A program made the position numbers and the translations under genes. The notes under the pieces are model-generated. The model made no database searches and had not been told where the DNA came from. It saw only the letters and a program-made list of their open reading frames with translations. DNA of 64,000 nucleotides from Cryptomeria japonica (taxonomy: Eukaryota > Streptophyta > Pinopsida > Cupressales > Cupressaceae), in the NCBI RefSeq assembly GCF_030272615.1, contig NC_081413.1:562534510-562598509 (forward strand), in the 5' to 3' direction. Of the stretch, positions 59,961-64,000 are shown piece after piece (within the stretch, counting starts at the first letter, position 1; each line of letters opens with the position of its first letter).

Positions 59961-60944
59961 TGGTTATTCCCTAAAAAGGTTTAGATATTCTTTGTTGGAT
60001 TATAGTTGCATATTTTCTTTGATTTCTAACATTTCTGCATATAGGACTATTGTAGGAGAGGTCATGGGTATGCATGTTATAGATTCTTGGATGGAATCCA
60101 TGAAGGAAGAGATGGCTACATTGAAGAAGAACGCTATGTGGAATTTGGTAGCTTTTCTTGAAGGACATAAGGCTATTGGATGTTAGTGGGTGTTCAAGAA
60201 GAAATTGGGTCTAGATGGGAGTGTTGAGAAGCATAAAGCATGATTGGTCACAAAGGGGTATTCTTGGGTTAAGTTAATTGATCATAGTGAAATATTATTC
60301 TCTATTGCTAGTTAATATCCATTCAATTTCTATTATCACTTGTAGAAGCCTATAACTTAGAAGTTGAGAAAATGGATGTGAAGATAGTGTTCCTTCAAGA
60401 TAATTTAGAGGATGAAATTTACATGTCATGTAGCTAGATCATTTCATTGAAAAAAGTAAAGAAAACCTTGGTAGTAAGTTGAAGAAATCTCTATATGGTT
60501 TGAAAAAGTCTCCTAGAATTTCATATATCAAAATTTTGACACCTATGTGCATTTCATTTATGAGATCTAAATGAAAATAATGTCTATATTATAAACTAAA
60601 AAATGGTCATATTCTTATCATAGTCAAGTAAAATCAATAGTTGTTTATTGGGATTGGTAAAAGAATGATTTTAGTTTTAATATCTTGGTAAGTAGGATAG
60701 TTAGAGATAAAATACCTATGTGTACATAGATATATTCTTGGGATTGAGATCATTAGTGATAGAGCTGGTAGAAAGATTTGGAAGATTTAGAGTAACTATG
60801 ATCACTCCATGTTGAACACATTCAACATGAAAACCTATAGATAGTAAGTTGTTTCAATATTACAGTGGATGAATCTTTCTGTGGATGATTTTCCAAAATC
60901 TCCTACTGAGATGTAGGACATGTCTAGAGTACCTTACATGAGTG
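59640..60944 (+). pseudogene. Copia pol remnant, integrase end to RT
   Basis: Plus-strand pieces read LSVKGYNILIENVLYSRSMI (integrase C-terminal KGY...YSRDV motif), QPNRFGYS, WMESMKEEMATLKKNAMWNL, FKKKLGLDGSVEKHKA (RT N-terminal) and, near 60,890, a degenerate STDEEKEDMSRVPY-like segment. Many stops and shifts are present. It ends at 60,944 where an LTR-like sequence begins, so an LTR has probably inserted into or recombined with it. Confidence 0.7.
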
Positions 60945-61543
60945 TGTTGAACACACTAGATGCTAAGAGGAGGGGTGAACAAGTAGCTTCTCAAATTTAA
61001 TTAATTCAAATAGAAACTTCAATTTTAATTATTGAATCAGATATACCAAAGAGAAAGTTAGAAATATAACCAAACAAAACATCATTGCACATGAGGATAC
61101 TAGGTACACATGGAAAACCCCACAGGGGAAAAACCATGATTAGAAAAGTTAGTTTGATCTACTATCCAAATCCAAACTCAGAAGTGAAAACAACAATACA
61201 TTATAATTTATGGGCTACAACCTAAAGTAAGTTGGAAATCCACTAAGACAACATGTTTTTACCATGATTGACAACTTGGATTGCTGTAAAGAAGTATCTG
61301 GCATATGTGGATAGTATAGTCCTCTTTTTGCACCTCATGACAACACACACATATTACAAATGATTTTCCCTTCTTTATATATGTCCTCCACAAGATATCA
61401 AAAAATCAACTAAGTTGGCTCCAAGATAGCTTATATTAAAAATTATGAAATACTTTACAAGTTAGGCTCGAACACACATATCATGAAATGTAACAATTTA
61501 TAGATCAACATAAGGTTCAACTGAGACCAAAATATTTCCAACA
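60945..61543. repeat. Possible solo copia LTR
   Basis: Begins TGTTGAACACACTAGATGC and ends AATATTTCCAACA, 599 bp. The TGTTG...CAACA ends and the internal GGAAAACCCCACAGGGGAAA phrase resemble copia LTRs. Flanks GAGTG and CATCC do not form a target duplication. No internal region or second LTR is adjacent. Confidence 0.55.
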
Positions 61544-62658
61544 CATCCTCCAAAGAAAGTGCAAACAATCAGGACCGTATTGTCAATGAGAGCATAAGCC
61601 ATGTCAACCAAATAATAGAAAATCACCAAAAACTATTAAGATCTATCCTTTCTGCTACCAGAGAGTGTAAAAGATCATAATGTGAATTAGGATCATATGA
61701 GAATTATTATCCCTACAAGGTGTCCTATAAGATTATCTTGCAATATCTAAATTTTATATGTTGGTGCAAGTATGAAACCTTCTCGTATAGAACAAAATAG
61801 AGCATTTCTAATTAACTATATCATATAACACTTTGAAGACTAAACTATATTACACCCCTTAACCTTTATTAATTATATGATGAAACTTTGAATATAATTA
61901 TTAATTATATATATAATAGATTCTATAATAGATTTTATTGATTGAATATATATCACCAATATTTACATGCCTTGAATTGATTTGATGTCTCTTCAAATCA
62001 AAATCTTCCAATTAGCTTTTTAATGTCCCTTTTTAAATTAGCCTACGTAGATGCTAGACTTATTTTCCAAGAGAACATGGCCCGGGGAAATAGAAGCCAC
62101 CAATAGAATAATAATGAATAGAATACTTCCATGCATATAAGCATGTGGTTTCCATAAAAGGTAACCTCTAGAACATTGGTATGTTAATCATGATAAATTT
62201 TATGATAGTTCATTGATGAGTTAGAAGTTGGTATTCATAACAAAGTGGGGAATACTTTGAGGAATGAATACTGTTAATTTATTAATTTTTATTTTAGAGA
62301 ATAAAAATAGCATGTTGAAATTTGTGTTCACTGGTGCTATTTATTGAGGAGTTTGGACTTTGAGAAAGCTTTTCATTGGTGTCTTAGCTTGAGTTGTGTT
62401 TAATAGTTGTCCTTATGTTAAAAGCTTTTGTTCTTTTTTCTATTAAATACTTGTATTTGTAACATATTGTAATAGCAAATTTGATTCATATTTATATGTT
62501 GTCTATTTGATGATATTTTGACATATTTAATTGTTTTCTCCAAAATATTTGCATTATTCATGCAGTCTATTGTTGTAGATTCTGAGCTCACCTTCATAGA
62601 TCCTAGGTGAACAAAAAGTGAAATGATTTTTACTTAGAATTTGTTGAATTCATTGCAA
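61544..62658. other. AT-rich DNA, possible LTR at its right end
   Basis: The last few hundred bases may be an LTR because a primer-site-like sequence follows at 62659. Its left end could not be placed. No gene seen. Confidence 0.35.
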
Positions 62659-62668
62659 TGGTATCAGA
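62659..62668 (+). other. Primer-binding-site-like sequence
   Basis: TGGTATCAGA, as in copia primer sites matching initiator tRNA-Met. It would belong to a plus-strand element whose LTR ends just upstream. The following DNA has no recognisable gag. A 10-base match in AT-rich DNA is weak evidence. Confidence 0.4.
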
Positions 62669-63957
62669 ATCGAGTTCTTGTTAGATTGAAGGGTGATTAA
62701 AAAGGTGTCAATGCCACTCATTGAAAAAGAGATAAGATGTCTATGGAGCAAGGAAAGAAAGCTTCAACAAAACCTTACTCTAACACAAAATGCAAATAAA
62801 GGTGAAGAAAGAAAAAACTATAATATAGAGAGAGATTTTTTCTCAACCTTGGAATCCATAAGAGATAGGCAACAACAAATCATTAATAAGTTTTTCAAAG
62901 CATTCTAGACTCTAAGTTCTATTCCTACCTACATAAAGTAACTTTTTATTAGGAAGGGGAGATCAACCAGAAGAGGACAACAAGATGGAGATTTGACCAC
63001 CTTCCATGTAGAGTGGAGAGTGGAGAGTGCAGAGTGAAGAATGTCAAGTCGACCCGTCTTTTATAAACTTTTGAAATCTGAAAGCAAAAAATAGGCCTAA
63101 AAATGAGAGAAGGCTCAATCAAGAGCAAACTCATAAGAATCTCCAACACCAATTAGAAAGACTCATTTGACTGTCCAACAAATGTTCAACCCATGTTTGG
63201 ATCTAAAAGTTAGACTACATCTCTTTGAGTCTGTATCAGGCAATCAAATTTGATACTCTTCCCTAGGAAGAAATTTCTCATGAGGTAGTACCATGGCTTA
63301 ATTGCCCAAATTCATAGCCTTGTCACTACATATTAAGAGTTCAATCAAAGATTGATTGCTAGTTTTGAGAGGAGAGATCTTCAAATCCATTTTAGAGACT
63401 TTACAAAATTGAAACATAATGATACAATAAACAACTACATAATGATTTTTAGAGGATTCCAATAATTATACCCAATATTTAAAAAAAAAAAATCACTTTT
63501 CTCTTTAGTAAAGATTTATCTAAGCCCCTCAAAGCCCTAGGTAAGACTTTTTTACTATCATCCTTCAAAAAGCTATCCTTCAAAAAGCTATTGAGAGGGC
63601 TTTGAGACTTGTTCATACTGAGAACAAGACTTCATCTTAGCAAAAAAACCACCTACCATTGGATCACAAAAGAACAATTTTTAGAAACGAGGTTTCAACT
63701 TATTCCCTTAGATTGCCACACAACTACTTTCATCCAAAAGATTGGATGATCGCACTAGATGAACTCCAAAGAAACAAGAGATGTTATTTTCTATGTTTTC
63801 TTATTCCACATTACAAACCCCAACGGCATTGAACGAACATGGAGTGAATCTTGATATTATTATTATATATCTATGTTTTCTTATTCCACATTCAGTAGTT
63901 TTCTAAGATTAAAGGCACTGGTAGACACAAGATAGAGAAAATAAGATAGCAGCAGCA
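62669..63957. other. Unrecognised region before the right edge
   Basis: A Lys/Gln-rich short frame (62693-62908) and a few other short frames have no known motif. A 16-bp tandem duplication (CCTTCAAAAAGCTAT, 63,561-63,592) is present. The stretch 63,830-63,880 (CATGGAGTGAATCTTGATATTATTATT) resembles the F-box promoter phrase CATGGATTGAATCTTGGTATTA. Confidence 0.35.
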
Positions 63958-64000
63958 ATGGCAATCACAAGGTTGATGGCCAGAGCATCCGCAACAGACA
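63958..64000 (+). CDS. Possible gene start, cut by window edge
   Basis: ATG at 63958 opens MAITRLMARASATD, an Arg-containing hydrophobic start, with an AT-rich TATATATC at about 63,865 and an F-box-promoter-like phrase upstream. Too little is visible to assign a family. Confidence 0.3.
   Translation, partial: MAITRLMARASATD

Overview
The window looks like nuclear DNA from a large, repeat-rich plant genome, most likely a gymnosperm and probably a conifer. It is AT-rich and gene-poor, with no operon structure. It holds spliced plant genes (F-box/LRR type with GT-AG introns), Ty1/copia and LTR remnants at many ages, a hAT element, and a Penelope-like retroelement (PLE) with a GIY-YIG endonuclease, a combination I know from conifers. 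No rRNA, tRNA, CRISPR or bacterial feature was seen. I found no gene that is clearly intact: every recognisable coding region is broken by stops, frameshifts, insertions or deletions.

Layout. 1-2.9 kb: a decayed two-exon transposase-like gene, cut by the left edge. 3.7-5.9 kb: a convergent decayed multi-exon gene in which a 72-bp exon has been tandemly triplicated. 8.1-8.4 kb: a 20-bp minisatellite. 9.57-14.6 kb: two PLE copies joined head to head, each carrying a hammerhead-like motif near its outer end. 15.7-17.3 kb: purine-rich, CCTAAGG-rich and pyrimidine-rich repeat blocks. 18.3-18.55 kb: degenerate telomere-like DNA. 20.6-23.7 kb: a tandem array of about 300-400-bp units with inverted-repeat junctions.

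24-64 kb is a wrecked F-box/LRR gene cluster. One member (24,652-30,326) would read as two exons and about 406 codons, but a 4.3-kb LTR element with a 5-bp target duplication splits exon 1. A second (31.2-32.5 kb) is scrambled into fragments on alternating strands. Two lone last-exon fragments lie at 40.5 and 44.2 kb. A further copy (55.9-56.4 kb) has lost most of its LRR region. A full-length copia element (33,730-40,430, minus strand) sits between them. A hAT element (45,550-49,237) with 8-bp target duplications sits inside a second array of the CCTAAGG-type repeat. Two duplicated blocks (19.8-20.6 kb with 54.3-55.1 kb, and 40.7-43.5 kb with 57.0-60.0 kb) show the cluster grew by segmental duplication. 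Copia remnants and LTR pieces fill 59.6-62.7 kb, and a possible gene start lies at the right edge.

Most premature stops in the decayed genes can be explained by C-to-T changes on one or other strand (CGA to TGA, CAA to TAA, CAG or TGG to TAG), as expected for long-methylated repeats. All identifications come from reading the sequence; no database search was possible.
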